Source: Foliimonas ilicis (GTDB lineage Bacteria; Pseudomonadota; Alphaproteobacteria; Rhizobiales; Rhizobiaceae). Taken from it: DNA of 64,000 nucleotides. A program made the position numbers and the translations under genes. Below are positions 16,779 through 24,992 of the stretch, piece after piece. Each line of letters starts with the position of its first letter. Within the stretch, counting starts at the first letter, position 1. The notes under the pieces are model-generated. The model searched no databases. It was not told the DNA's origin and saw only the letters and a list, made by a program, of their open reading frames with translations. The DNA lies in NCBI RefSeq assembly GCF_039939195.1, contig NZ_JBDUUH010000005.1:62001-126000 (forward strand). The letters are read 5' to 3'.

Positions 16779-17797
16779 AACGGAAGCTGTATATTCAGGA
16801 CGTTACGTTGCGTGACGGGATGCACGCGGTGCTTCATCAGTATGATCTCGCTACAGTGAGGGCCGTCGCAGAGGCCTTGGACGAAGCCGGCGTCGATGCG
16901 ATAGAAATCGCGCATGGCGACGGGCTTGCCGGATCGAGCTTCAGCTACGGATTTGGGCGCCATAGTGATGAAGAGTGGATCTCGGAGGTCGCCTCAGTTA
17001 TCAAGAATGCGCGCCTTACGACGCTTCTCATTCCCGGCATCGGCACAGTCGAGGACCTGAAGCGGGCACAGTCATGCGGCGTCAAGTCGATCCGCATTGC
17101 GACTCTTTGCACTGAAGCGGATGTGTCTGCCCAGCACATTGAGGTGGCCCGCAAGCTCGGTCTCGACGTGTCCGGCTTTCTCATGATGGCGCATCTGACG
17201 GACCCGGTCACCCTCGCCGCTCAAGCCAAACTGATGGAGAGCTACGGGGCGCACTGCGTCTATGTAACCGACTCGGCTGGTGCGCTGACTATGGATACGA
17301 CGCGCGAACGTGTGAAGGCTTTGCGCGAGGCATTGAAGCCCGAGACAGAGGTCGGAATCCACACCCACCACAATCTTTCTTTGGGCGTCGCGAACGCGGT
17401 GGTCGCTATCGAAGAGGGTGCCTATCGGGTGGATGCTTCACTTGCGGGCATGGGTGCCGGCGCGGGGAATGCGCCGCTGGAAGTTTTGGTCGCGGTCGCT
17501 ACGCGCTTGGACCTGCAACATAATTGCGATCTTTATAGGCTCATGGATGCTGCAGACGATCTTGTTCGTCCGTTGCAGGATCGTCCAGTGCGTGTCGATC
17601 GTGAGACGCTGGCGATCGGCTTTGCCGGAGTTTACTCGTCGTTTCTGCGGCATGCGGAACGGGCTTCAGGCACTTATGGAGTTGATCCCCGCACGATCCT
17701 TGTCGAACTGGGCCGACGAAAAATGGTGGCTGGACAAGAAGATATGATTGTTGACGTTGCGCTGGATATTATCGCAGCGCGATCGGCCACGCAATAA
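16775..17797 (+). CDS. mhpE: 4-hydroxy-2-oxovalerate aldolase
   Basis: A 340-residue HMGL-like aldolase of the MhpE/BphI/HsaF type. The metal and catalytic motif DVTLRDGMHAVLHQY is at residues 8-22, the histidine pair of the metal site is in IHTHHN (near 193-198), and the C-terminal YGVDPRTILVELGRRKMVAGQEDM is the interaction domain. It splits 4-hydroxy-2-oxovalerate into pyruvate and acetaldehyde. The ATGA overlap with the dehydrogenase gene fits the known complex. The usual partner enzymes of meta-cleavage pathways (ring-cleavage dioxygenase, 2-hydroxypentadienoate hydratase) are absent from the window. Confidence 0.93.
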   Translation: MKRKLYIQDVTLRDGMHAVLHQYDLATVRAVAEALDEAGVDAIEIAHGDGLAGSSFSYGFGRHSDEEWISEVASVIKNARLTTLLIPGIGTVEDLKRAQSCGVKSIRIATLCTEADVSAQHIEVARKLGLDVSGFLMMAHLTDPVTLAAQAKLMESYGAHCVYVTDSAGALTMDTTRERVKALREALKPETEVGIHTHHNLSLGVANAVVAIEEGAYRVDASLAGMGAGAGNAPLEVLVAVATRLDLQHNCDLYRLMDAADDLVRPLQDRPVRVDRETLAIGFAGVYSSFLRHAERASGTYGVDPRTILVELGRRKMVAGQEDMIVDVALDIIAARSATQ

Positions 17798-17968
17798 TTC
17801 TAGTCATCCACCGCTCCGTTGGGAGATTCAATAGATAAGTAGTTTGTGCCCTGCGCTTATGCCCGATCGCATTCATTGGGTGGGGCACAATGAATCTCTG
17901 GAAAATACTTCTTGTGCCGGATATTCGTTATCATGTCGCCGCGAATTGGGGGCGGCCCCATCCTCGAA

Positions 17969-18001
17969 AAAACCGGCGCCGCATCAAACAGTGCCGGTTT
18001 T
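17969..18001 (-). terminator. Rho-independent terminator of the aldolase-like gene
   Basis: AAAACCGGC (17969-17977) pairs with GCCGGTTTT (17993-18001) around a 15-base loop. Read on the minus strand the stem is followed by further T residues (complement of A at 17967-17968), placing it as a terminator 13 bases after the minus-strand gene ending at 18014. It may also stop plus-strand reading from mhpE. Confidence 0.65.
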
Positions 18002-18013
18002 GAGAAGCCGCAG

Positions 18014-19057
18014 TCAGGCGGCCTTGAGTTCTGCCGCTGGCTTGAGGATAGCGTCGGTTATAGTTCGATCGTCCTCGAGCTTGCGGGACGGAACGATGCC
18101 TGCTTTCTGAAGGTCACCGTGGTAGGCGCGCACAGCCTCATCCGGCTTAACCGAGCCGTTGGCGACTTGACGCATAAGCGCGATCAGGGCGAGGGGAGCT
18201 TCAGCCAGATTTATCTTTCGCCCGAACAGGGCAAGCCGGCCGCCATACTTTTCAGTCTGTGCCACGAGTTCGAAAGTATCGCGCGTGGTGCCGGCGCCGC
18301 CGCCCAGAATGCCGACGACAAGCGTGGAGTCAAAGCTTGCCAGTTCCTCAAGCGCCTTTGGCCCATTGTAGAATATCTTGAGAAATTGCGGTCTATCTGC
18401 CTTCGAGACACCTGCCAAGGATCGCAAAATGCAGTCGTTCATGTATTCGCCGATCTGCTCGCGGTTCATGCCGCAATCGATATTCGGGGCGAAAACCTCG
18501 TAGAAATATTTGAAGCCGCAGGACGCGGCATCGCGGCGAAAATCCGCGAAGGCGTCCAGCGATGCCATGTCGGCATCAAGGTCGTTGTTGAATGTCACCG
18601 AATAGAGACCAAGATCGGTGCCTGTCACCGACTTGCCCGGCTGCGGTGTCTCGGTACCCCACATTACCTGTGGCAGATGCGCGGTGCGAAAAGGCCGCGA
18701 AGCATGATGCGTGTAACGACCGTGACGCACGGATCCCCAGCAATCGGTGGTCTCGTTCGCGCGTATCGCAGGCTTGACCGCGCTTTTGTCGAAAGTCCCG
18801 CGCTCATGCAGAAGGTCGAGATTGGCCACTGACACCAGCATGATGTCGACGATATCCTGCCGCACGACTTCCTCGATCGCATCAATGAATTCTGCGCGTG
18901 TACGCTGCCTGCCCTGAGTCCCGTCCTCGTTGCGCAGGAATCCGGTTCCCGTCACGCCGGAGCCCATATCGCTGTCCTTGGCGTCAGCAATGATGAAGTC
19001 GGACGGCTTATAGCGTCCGGAGCGAATATTTTCGAGTTTCTGATCCAGCCGCAGCAT
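18014..19057 (-). CDS. Class I aldolase-like TIM-barrel protein (DeoC/LacD/FbaB-type)
   Basis: A 347-residue protein with segments typical of DhnA/DeoC-superfamily aldolases: DFIIADAKDSDMGSG near residue 19, FLKIFYNGPKALEEL with a candidate Schiff-base lysine near residue 230, VVGILGGGAGTTRDTFEL (phosphate-binding type glycine run, about 253-270) and ALFGRKINLAEAPL. GAGGAGG seven bases before the ATG at 19057 fixes the start and removes an AT-rich N-terminal extension. It stands divergent to the kinase gene at 19396 and next to a polyol importer, so cleavage of a ketose phosphate into two small units is likely. The exact substrate is unknown. Confidence 0.7.
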   Translation of the reverse strand: MLRLDQKLENIRSGRYKPSDFIIADAKDSDMGSGVTGTGFLRNEDGTQGRQRTRAEFIDAIEEVVRQDIVDIMLVSVANLDLLHERGTFDKSAVKPAIRANETTDCWGSVRHGRYTHHASRPFRTAHLPQVMWGTETPQPGKSVTGTDLGLYSVTFNNDLDADMASLDAFADFRRDAASCGFKYFYEVFAPNIDCGMNREQIGEYMNDCILRSLAGVSKADRPQFLKIFYNGPKALEELASFDSTLVVGILGGGAGTTRDTFELVAQTEKYGGRLALFGRKINLAEAPLALIALMRQVANGSVKPDEAVRAYHGDLQKAGIVPSRKLEDDRTITDAILKPAAELKAA

Positions 19058-19395
19058 GATGCCTCCTCTTCTTTGGATCCGCAGGAGGCCAACCCTCTCG
19101 ACGGAAGTTTTCATTAGATAGCATATGTTCTCAAAATATTTCAACTTCCAAAATTCGCTACATGTCAATGCTCATCAGGAATGGGCTAAAGAAAAAATTA
19201 TTATATATATCAATAGGATGTGTGGAATTTTGAGAAGTAGAACCGAATGAATAGAATCGAAGCATAGTCCAGAATGATTGAACACTTTGCGCCAAAACAC
19301 CAAATTCCTGCTCCAATACGCGCAGTTATGGAGTTTTTTGGTTGACAGTTTGACGCTGTATGAAAAGAATGGAAGAACAGCAGGAGGAGGTAGGC
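19058..19395. promoter_or_regulatory. Divergent promoter region, aldolase/kinase
   Basis: These 338 bases separate divergent genes and are AT-rich around 19130-19280. TTGACA at 19342-19347 is a good -35 box for the plus strand, with AAGAAT 17 bases downstream as a weak -10. This falls inside the longer kinase frame that begins at 19360, which supports the later TTG start at 19396. No clear operator palindrome was seen. Confidence 0.4.
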
Positions 19396-20661
19396 TTGGA
19401 GGAGCCCGTGCTGGCAAAAGCGGAGAAATGCCCGGTTTCCGAAGAGTACCGCTCTTTGGCCGAGCGCTTGCCATCGATTGCCGAAAGTGCCCCGCTGACA
19501 TTTTGCGGGATGAGTGCGTGCATTGACGCAACCATCAAGATATCCGATCTGGAGCCCTTTCTAAACGACGCTTGCCCGCCGGAAGCCATCGCCTTCGCGA
19601 GCATGCTAAAGCAACGCGCTGCTCGAGGTGTCGGTGGCGAGGTGCGCGTGGAATGGCCAGAAGGCCCCACTTGGCTCACGGAAAGGCTGTCGCCTCGCTA
19701 CTCGCTCGGCGGTACAGGTCCGCATGCGGCGTGGGTCCTGTCCACGCTTGGCGCCGATGCGATCCTCAATCTCGAAGATCGAAGCAGACATATGCTGTCG
19801 AAATTGCCAGAAGCGGTGCTTCTGGTCGAAGATGGCAAGCTCGTCTCATCTGGAAAAGCGTCGGCGCGGGGTACCCGGCGCGCCAATATCTTTATCTTCG
19901 AATACACTGCGGGCATCGCCATCGGCAATGTCGTGCCGAGAAGGTCGACACGCATCATCGTGCGTTTCGACGATCCCGGTTTGGAGCATGATAGTGATTT
20001 CGAGGCGTTCACTCGAGATCATGCGGCAATTGCTGGTTCCGGTCTTGTCGCCGGGTTCAGTGCAATCCCGGAAGAGATGCTCGATTCAGAACTCGAGCGC
20101 GTCTTCTCGCTGACGCGCGCATGGGCAGCCGCGGGCCTGAAGACGATTCATCTGGAAATGAGCGGGTTCCAATCCGCTCCACCGCGAGACCGGATTGTCG
20201 ATGTCATTCCCGGCAGTGGACTGACGTCAATCGGCATGAGTCATTCCGAGTTCCTCGACATGCATCCGAGGGGCATAGAACTGCACGACCTACCCCGCGC
20301 AATGAGTGCGATGGGCGAATGGCTCGGATTGCGTCGCGTGTGCGTGCATGCGGATCAATGGGCTGTCAGCGTAACGCGCGACAATCCTGAAATCGAACGT
20401 CAGGCGTTGATGATGGGCTGTTTGCTCGCGAGCAGTCGCGCAGCAGCGGGGCAGCCTGTGGCTCCTTCGAATATTCCCGGGCACGCTCACTTCGATCCCC
20501 TGCCATTCGGATCAGCAAGCGGACCGGAAGGCTGGAATACGGTGATAGTGCCCAGTCCCTACGTTGCACGGCCGGTCACAACACTTGGTCTTGGCGACAC
20601 CTTTACGGCGGGGTGCCTGCTCATCTTGGGTGTGCAGGGATGCACACGAGCAAAGGATTAA
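19396..20661 (+). CDS. Kinase of the ADP-dependent glucokinase/phosphofructokinase type
   Basis: A 421-residue ribokinase-superfamily protein. FCGMSACIDATIKI opens the fold, YSLGGTGPHAAWVLSTLGA corresponds to the glycine-rich sugar-binding strand, TIHLEMSGF near residue 248 resembles the NxxE-type metal site, and TLGLGDTFTAG near the C-terminus carries the catalytic aspartate (GLGD). This arrangement, with no PfkB-style DTxGAGD, matches ADP-dependent GK/PFK (PF04587) best. AGGAGGAGG at 19382-19390 points to a TTG start at 19396; an ATG at 19360 has no ribosome site. Next to an aldolase and a polyol importer it probably makes the phosphorylated ketose that the aldolase splits. Confidence 0.68.
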   Translation: MEEPVLAKAEKCPVSEEYRSLAERLPSIAESAPLTFCGMSACIDATIKISDLEPFLNDACPPEAIAFASMLKQRAARGVGGEVRVEWPEGPTWLTERLSPRYSLGGTGPHAAWVLSTLGADAILNLEDRSRHMLSKLPEAVLLVEDGKLVSSGKASARGTRRANIFIFEYTAGIAIGNVVPRRSTRIIVRFDDPGLEHDSDFEAFTRDHAAIAGSGLVAGFSAIPEEMLDSELERVFSLTRAWAAAGLKTIHLEMSGFQSAPPRDRIVDVIPGSGLTSIGMSHSEFLDMHPRGIELHDLPRAMSAMGEWLGLRRVCVHADQWAVSVTRDNPEIERQALMMGCLLASSRAAAGQPVAPSNIPGHAHFDPLPFGSASGPEGWNTVIVPSPYVARPVTTLGLGDTFTAGCLLILGVQGCTRAKD

Positions 20662-20740
20662 TGCATTGCAACTTTGAAATGGATGGCGAGGTCCATTGGT
20701 CAATCCGGCGCGGCCGGCAAATGGAGGAGGAAGAAGAAAA

Positions 20741-22051
20741 ATGAAATCACTTGTCTTGACCACGCTTATCGGGACGCTGATGTCCAGCGCGGCTTACGCC
20801 AACACCACCTTGACGATCGCGACTGTGAACAACAACGACATGGTCGTCATGCAGCGTTTGTCCAAAGAGTTCGAGCAGAACAATCCAGACATAAAACTCA
20901 ACTGGGTAGTGCTTGAGGAGAACACACTTCGCCAGCGCTTGACCACCGACATTTCGACGAATGGCGGCCAGTATGACGTGATGACTATCGGCATGTTCGA
21001 GGCGCCGATGTGGGGTGAGCGCGGCTGGCTGAAGGCCTTCGACTCGGTGCCGGCAGATTACGATCTGGAAGACGTTCTCCAGTCGGTCCGCGATGGGCTT
21101 TCCTTCGATAACAAGCTCTATGCTCTACCATTTTATGCCGAAAGTCAGATGACTTTCTATCGAAAGGATCTGCTGGAAGCAGCGGGCGTCACCATGCCCG
21201 AGCGTCCGACCTGGAAGGACATCGGGGAAGTCGGTGCCAAGATCCACGATCCGTCAAATGGTGTCTACGGCGTCTGCCTGCGTGGCAAGCCCGGCTGGGG
21301 CGAGAATGTCGGACAGATCACACCGGCCGCCAACAGCTTCGGCGCGCGTTGGTACGACATGGAATGGAAGGCGCAGATCGACACACCAGAGTGGAAAGAG
21401 GCGCTGTCGACATATGTCGACCTTCTCAAGAATTACGGACCTCCCGGCGCTTCGTCGAATGGTTACAACGAGAATCTTGCTCTGTTTGCCAGTGGCAAGT
21501 GTGGCATCTGGGTGGATGCCACCGTATCGGCTGGCTTCCTCGCCGATCCCGACCAAAGCTCGGTGATCGACAAGGTAGGTTACGCTCACCCGCCCTATGG
21601 CAAGTTCGACAAGGGTAACCATTACTTGTGGGCCTGGTCGCTCGCAGTGCCAGTCTCGTCCAAGTCGCCAGAGGCAGCCAACAAGTTTATCTATTGGGCA
21701 ACCTCGAAAGACTACATCAAACTCGTTGCCGAAGACACCGGCTGGGCGACGGTGCCGCCCGGCACGCGGCAGTCCACCTACGCCAATCCCGAATATATCG
21801 AGGCGGCGCCTTTTGCCGAGCTGACCTTGGATACGATAGAGACGGCGGATGTGAACGGCCCGACGCAGGAGCCCGTGCCCTATCGCGGTATTGGCTTCGT
21901 CGGGATTCCCGAGTTCCAGTCGATCGGCACGGGCGTTGGGCAGGAGTTTGCCGCGGTCATCGCCGGCCAGAAGTCCGTGGATGATGCGCTCAAGGCCGCA
22001 CAGGTCATTGCGCAGCGTTCTGTCGACGAGGCAGGCTATCCCAAGAAGTAG
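20741..22051 (+). CDS. Polyol ABC importer, substrate-binding protein (SmoE-like)
   Basis: A 436-residue family 1 extracellular solute-binding protein. A cleavable signal peptide ends at AAYA near residue 20, followed by NTTLTIATVNN. The mature part includes WVVLEENTLRQRLTTDIST, LPFYAESQMTFYRKDLLEAAGV and AWSLAVPVSSKSPEAANKFI, as in sorbitol/mannitol-binding SmoE. GGAGGAGG lies ahead of the ATG at 20741. It is the first gene of a four-gene importer and is followed by a strong hairpin, so it should be made in excess over the permeases. Confidence 0.88.
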   Translation: MKSLVLTTLIGTLMSSAAYANTTLTIATVNNNDMVVMQRLSKEFEQNNPDIKLNWVVLEENTLRQRLTTDISTNGGQYDVMTIGMFEAPMWGERGWLKAFDSVPADYDLEDVLQSVRDGLSFDNKLYALPFYAESQMTFYRKDLLEAAGVTMPERPTWKDIGEVGAKIHDPSNGVYGVCLRGKPGWGENVGQITPAANSFGARWYDMEWKAQIDTPEWKEALSTYVDLLKNYGPPGASSNGYNENLALFASGKCGIWVDATVSAGFLADPDQSSVIDKVGYAHPPYGKFDKGNHYLWAWSLAVPVSSKSPEAANKFIYWATSKDYIKLVAEDTGWATVPPGTRQSTYANPEYIEAAPFAELTLDTIETADVNGPTQEPVPYRGIGFVGIPEFQSIGTGVGQEFAAVIAGQKSVDDALKAAQVIAQRSVDEAGYPKK

Positions 22052-22062
22052 CCATACAATCG

Positions 22063-22088
22063 CGGCCGCCGGACTTTTCCGGCGGCCG
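22063..22088 (+). terminator. GC-rich hairpin between binding protein and permease genes
   Basis: An 11-base perfect stem, CGGCCGCCGGA pairing with TCCGGCGGCCG, closes a four-base loop (CTTT). It lies 11 bases after the binding-protein stop and 78 bases before the permease start, without a T-run. Such hairpins usually stabilise the upstream mRNA or cause partial termination. Confidence 0.7.
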
Positions 22089-22165
22089 TCCCGCCTTCGC
22101 CGGCATGAGCGCCGGACGGAGAGGGTTTTACCTTAAATCTCCTTCGGTTTGAACATGATGGCACA

Positions 22166-23056
22166 ATGAGCATTAGTGACACCATTGCAGGAACAGGCCC
22201 GAGGGTCGCCACGCGTCCCCTTTTGGCGCCTTCAGTCATTCTGCTTCTGCTTTGGATGATTGTGCCCCTCGCGCTGACGCTGTGGTTCTCGTTCCAGCGT
22301 TACAATCTTCTCGATCCGACGGTGAGCGGGTTCGTTGGCTTTCGCAACTACGCGTTTCTTTTCACCGATCCCAGTCTGCTGAACGCACTCATCAACACCG
22401 TCCTGCTTGTGGCCGGTGTGCTGATTGCGTCCGTGGTCCTCGGCCTCGCATGCGCACTGGCGCTGGACCAGCCCTTTCCAGGCAGGTCGGTCGCGCGCCT
22501 CCTGTGCATTGCACCATTCTTTGTCATGCCGACCGTCAGCGCGTTGATCTGGAAGAACATGCTGATGCATCCGGTGAACGGGCTGTTCGCCTATATTTCA
22601 CGCACACTTGGCCTGCCGGTGATCGACTGGTTCGCCCAACTGCCGCTCACATCCATCGGTATCATTGTCGCGTGGCAGTGGATTCCATTCGCTACACTTA
22701 TTCTGCTCACGTCATTGCAATCGCTCGACCGAGAGCAGTTAGAAGCTGCCAGAATGGACGGTGCACGGGGCTTTCGGCTGTTTCGTTTTATCATCCTGCC
22801 GCACCTGTCGCGATCCATCACCATCGTCATCATGATCGAGACGATTTTCCTTCTCTCGGTGTTCGCGGAAATTTTTGTTACGACGGCGGGCGGACCCGGC
22901 AATGCATCCACTACGCTGCCGTTCCTGATCTATAAGACCGCCCTGCTCGACTACAATGTAGGAGGTGCCTCGGCAGGTGGCGTCATCGCCATCATCCTCG
23001 CCAACATTGTCGCATTCTTTCTGGTGCGCACCATTTCCCACAATCTGGATCGTTGA
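22166..23056 (+). CDS. Polyol ABC importer, permease 1 (SmoF-like)
   Basis: A 296-residue binding-protein-dependent permease of the MalF family with six hydrophobic segments. The EAA loop reads EQLEAARMDGARGFRLFRFIILP near residues 191-213. It pairs with the permease encoded next, whose ATG lies three bases after this stop. It forms half of the membrane channel of the polyol importer. Confidence 0.88.
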   Translation: MSISDTIAGTGPRVATRPLLAPSVILLLLWMIVPLALTLWFSFQRYNLLDPTVSGFVGFRNYAFLFTDPSLLNALINTVLLVAGVLIASVVLGLACALALDQPFPGRSVARLLCIAPFFVMPTVSALIWKNMLMHPVNGLFAYISRTLGLPVIDWFAQLPLTSIGIIVAWQWIPFATLILLTSLQSLDREQLEAARMDGARGFRLFRFIILPHLSRSITIVIMIETIFLLSVFAEIFVTTAGGPGNASTTLPFLIYKTALLDYNVGGASAGGVIAIILANIVAFFLVRTISHNLDR

Positions 23057-23058
23057 CC

Positions 23059-23880
23059 ATGGAGAGACCTCTCGCACAACGTATCTTTGCGGCAGCCGTC
23101 GGATGGGGCCTTTCTCTTCTTATGTTCTTTCCGATCCTGTGGATGGCAATGACAGCCTTCAAGCGGGAGCCGCAGGCCGTCGCAAGCCCCCCGGTTGTTT
23201 TCTTCGAACCTACGCTGCGGAATTTCGAGCAGGTTCTCGAACGTGCAGACTATCTGCATTTCTTTACGAACAGCGTGATCGTCTCCTTCGGCTCCACTTT
23301 GCTGGGATTGGCGATAGGCCTGCCTGCCGCTTATGCTCTCGCCTTCCATCCCGGAAAACACGCCAAGGACCTTCTCGTCTGGATGCTTTCTACCAAGATG
23401 ATGCCGGCCGTCGGCGTTCTGGTCCCCATCTATCTCATGTTTCGCTCGGCAGGGCTTTTGGACAGCCGGATGGGTCTCGTCGCCCTCTATATGCTGGTGA
23501 ACCTGCCGATCATTGTCTGGATGCTTTTTACCTTCTTCCGCGAAGTTCCACGCGAGATACTTGAAGCGGGCCGGCTCGACGGTGCGCGGCCACTTCGGCA
23601 GTTTATCTATCTGCTCGTGCCGCTGACCGCTCCGGGGATCGCCTCGACGGCGCTGCTATCCGTCATTCTGGCCTGGAACGAGGCGTTCTGGAGTATCAAT
23701 CTGACGGTTTCGAACGCGACACCTCTGACGGCGTTCATCGCATCCTTCTCGAGTCCGCAAGGCCTTTTCTGGGCGAAGCTTTCTGCAGCGTCGCTGCTCG
23801 CGATCGGCCCGATCCTGGTCCTGGGCTGGCTTACACAGCGTCAGTTGGTTCGCGGGCTGACCTTTGGCGCAGTCAAGTAA
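23059..23880 (+). CDS. Polyol ABC importer, permease 2 (SmoG-like)
   Basis: A 273-residue MalG-type permease. The EAA loop is REILEAGRLDGARPLRQFIYLLVP, about residues 171-194. The start is taken at the ATG 23059; an upstream TTG at 23053 overlaps the previous stop. Six membrane segments are visible. It is the second half of the channel and ends nine bases before the ATPase gene. Confidence 0.88.
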   Translation: MERPLAQRIFAAAVGWGLSLLMFFPILWMAMTAFKREPQAVASPPVVFFEPTLRNFEQVLERADYLHFFTNSVIVSFGSTLLGLAIGLPAAYALAFHPGKHAKDLLVWMLSTKMMPAVGVLVPIYLMFRSAGLLDSRMGLVALYMLVNLPIIVWMLFTFFREVPREILEAGRLDGARPLRQFIYLLVPLTAPGIASTALLSVILAWNEAFWSINLTVSNATPLTAFIASFSSPQGLFWAKLSAASLLAIGPILVLGWLTQRQLVRGLTFGAVK

Positions 23881-23889
23881 GGGATAATC

Positions 23890-24984
23890 ATGGCGACCGT
23901 TACTCTCGCAAACATTCGCAAATCCTACGGCGCCCTTGAAGTCGTGAAGGGTGTCGATCTGGATATCGAGGACAGGGAGTTCCTCGTTTTGGTCGGGCCT
24001 TCCGGTTGCGGCAAGACCACGCTGTTGCGCATGATAGCGGGGCTTGAAACCATCAGCGCAGGCGATCTCTTCATCGACAACAAACGCGTCAACACCGTGC
24101 AGCCAGATGAACGCGGGCTGGCCATGGTGTTTCAGTCCTACGCGCTCTATCCCCACATGACAGTTGCCGAAAATATGGGGTTTGCGCTGCGTATGGCAGG
24201 TGTGGCCAAGGCCGAGCGCGGTGCAAAAGTGCTTGATGCAGCCCGAATTTTGCAACTGGAGCCTTATCTGCATCGCAGGCCGGGCCAATTGTCGGGCGGC
24301 CAGCGCCAGCGGGTTGCGATAGGCCGGGCAATCGTACGCAATCCCAAGGTCTTTCTATTCGATGAGCCGCTATCCAACCTGGACGCTGCTCTGCGCATGC
24401 AGATGCGCATCGAATTGGCGAAGCTTCATCGAGAACTCAACGCTACCATGATTTATGTGACGCACGATCAGGTAGAAGCCATGACATTGGCAGACCGCAT
24501 CGTCGTACTGAATGGGGGACTGGTCGAGCAGGTTGGTTCCCCGATGGAAATCTATTCAAACCCTGTATCAACCTTTGTTGCCGGCTTCATTGGCGCGCCG
24601 AAAATGAACTTGCTGTCTGGCGTGTTGCGTCGCGTCGGCCATACTGCTGAGGCGGTACTGAATGATGGAACCACGATATCTCTGCCATTCGCGCCCGACC
24701 TTGCCGACGGCGACAGCCTGACAATCGGTATTCGACCGGAATCGCTCAAAATAGCTTCTGACGGACCGCTCGCCGGTCGGGTCACTGTGGTCGAACATCT
24801 GGGCGGGGAAACGCTGATCCATATCGAACTGGCAAACAAGCAGCTTGTTACGGTGAAGACCGATGATGCGGCGCTGGCGCGGGTTGATGACATAGTCAAG
24901 CTGTTGATCGAACCTTCGCGACTTCACGTTTTCGGGCCCGATGGACAAGCGGTTTCGCGGCCAGATACATCCAAGGCAATGTGA
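23890..24984 (+). CDS. Polyol ABC importer, ATPase (SmoK/UgpC family)
   Basis: A 364-residue carbohydrate-importer ATPase. Walker A is GPSGCGKTTLLRM (about 37-49), the signature is LSGGQRQRVAIGRAIVRNP (about 135-153), Walker B is VFLFDEPLSNLDAALR, and the H-loop VTHDQVEAMTLADR follows. The C-terminal part after residue 240 is the regulatory TOBE/MalK-type domain (GAPKMNLLSG, then IGIRPESLKI). It powers the importer encoded just upstream. AAGGGAT precedes the ATG. A closely similar ATPase gene, from another operon, lies at 31116. Confidence 0.9.
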   Translation: MATVTLANIRKSYGALEVVKGVDLDIEDREFLVLVGPSGCGKTTLLRMIAGLETISAGDLFIDNKRVNTVQPDERGLAMVFQSYALYPHMTVAENMGFALRMAGVAKAERGAKVLDAARILQLEPYLHRRPGQLSGGQRQRVAIGRAIVRNPKVFLFDEPLSNLDAALRMQMRIELAKLHRELNATMIYVTHDQVEAMTLADRIVVLNGGLVEQVGSPMEIYSNPVSTFVAGFIGAPKMNLLSGVLRRVGHTAEAVLNDGTTISLPFAPDLADGDSLTIGIRPESLKIASDGPLAGRVTVVEHLGGETLIHIELANKQLVTVKTDDAALARVDDIVKLLIEPSRLHVFGPDGQAVSRPDTSKAM

Positions 24985-24992
24985 GAAAAGCG

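Noticed and set aside
17912..18832. Plus-strand open frame of 306 codons opposite the aldolase-like gene
   Set aside because: It mirrors the minus-strand gene, which has a strong ribosome site and aldolase motifs; the plus-strand translation has no recognisable domain.
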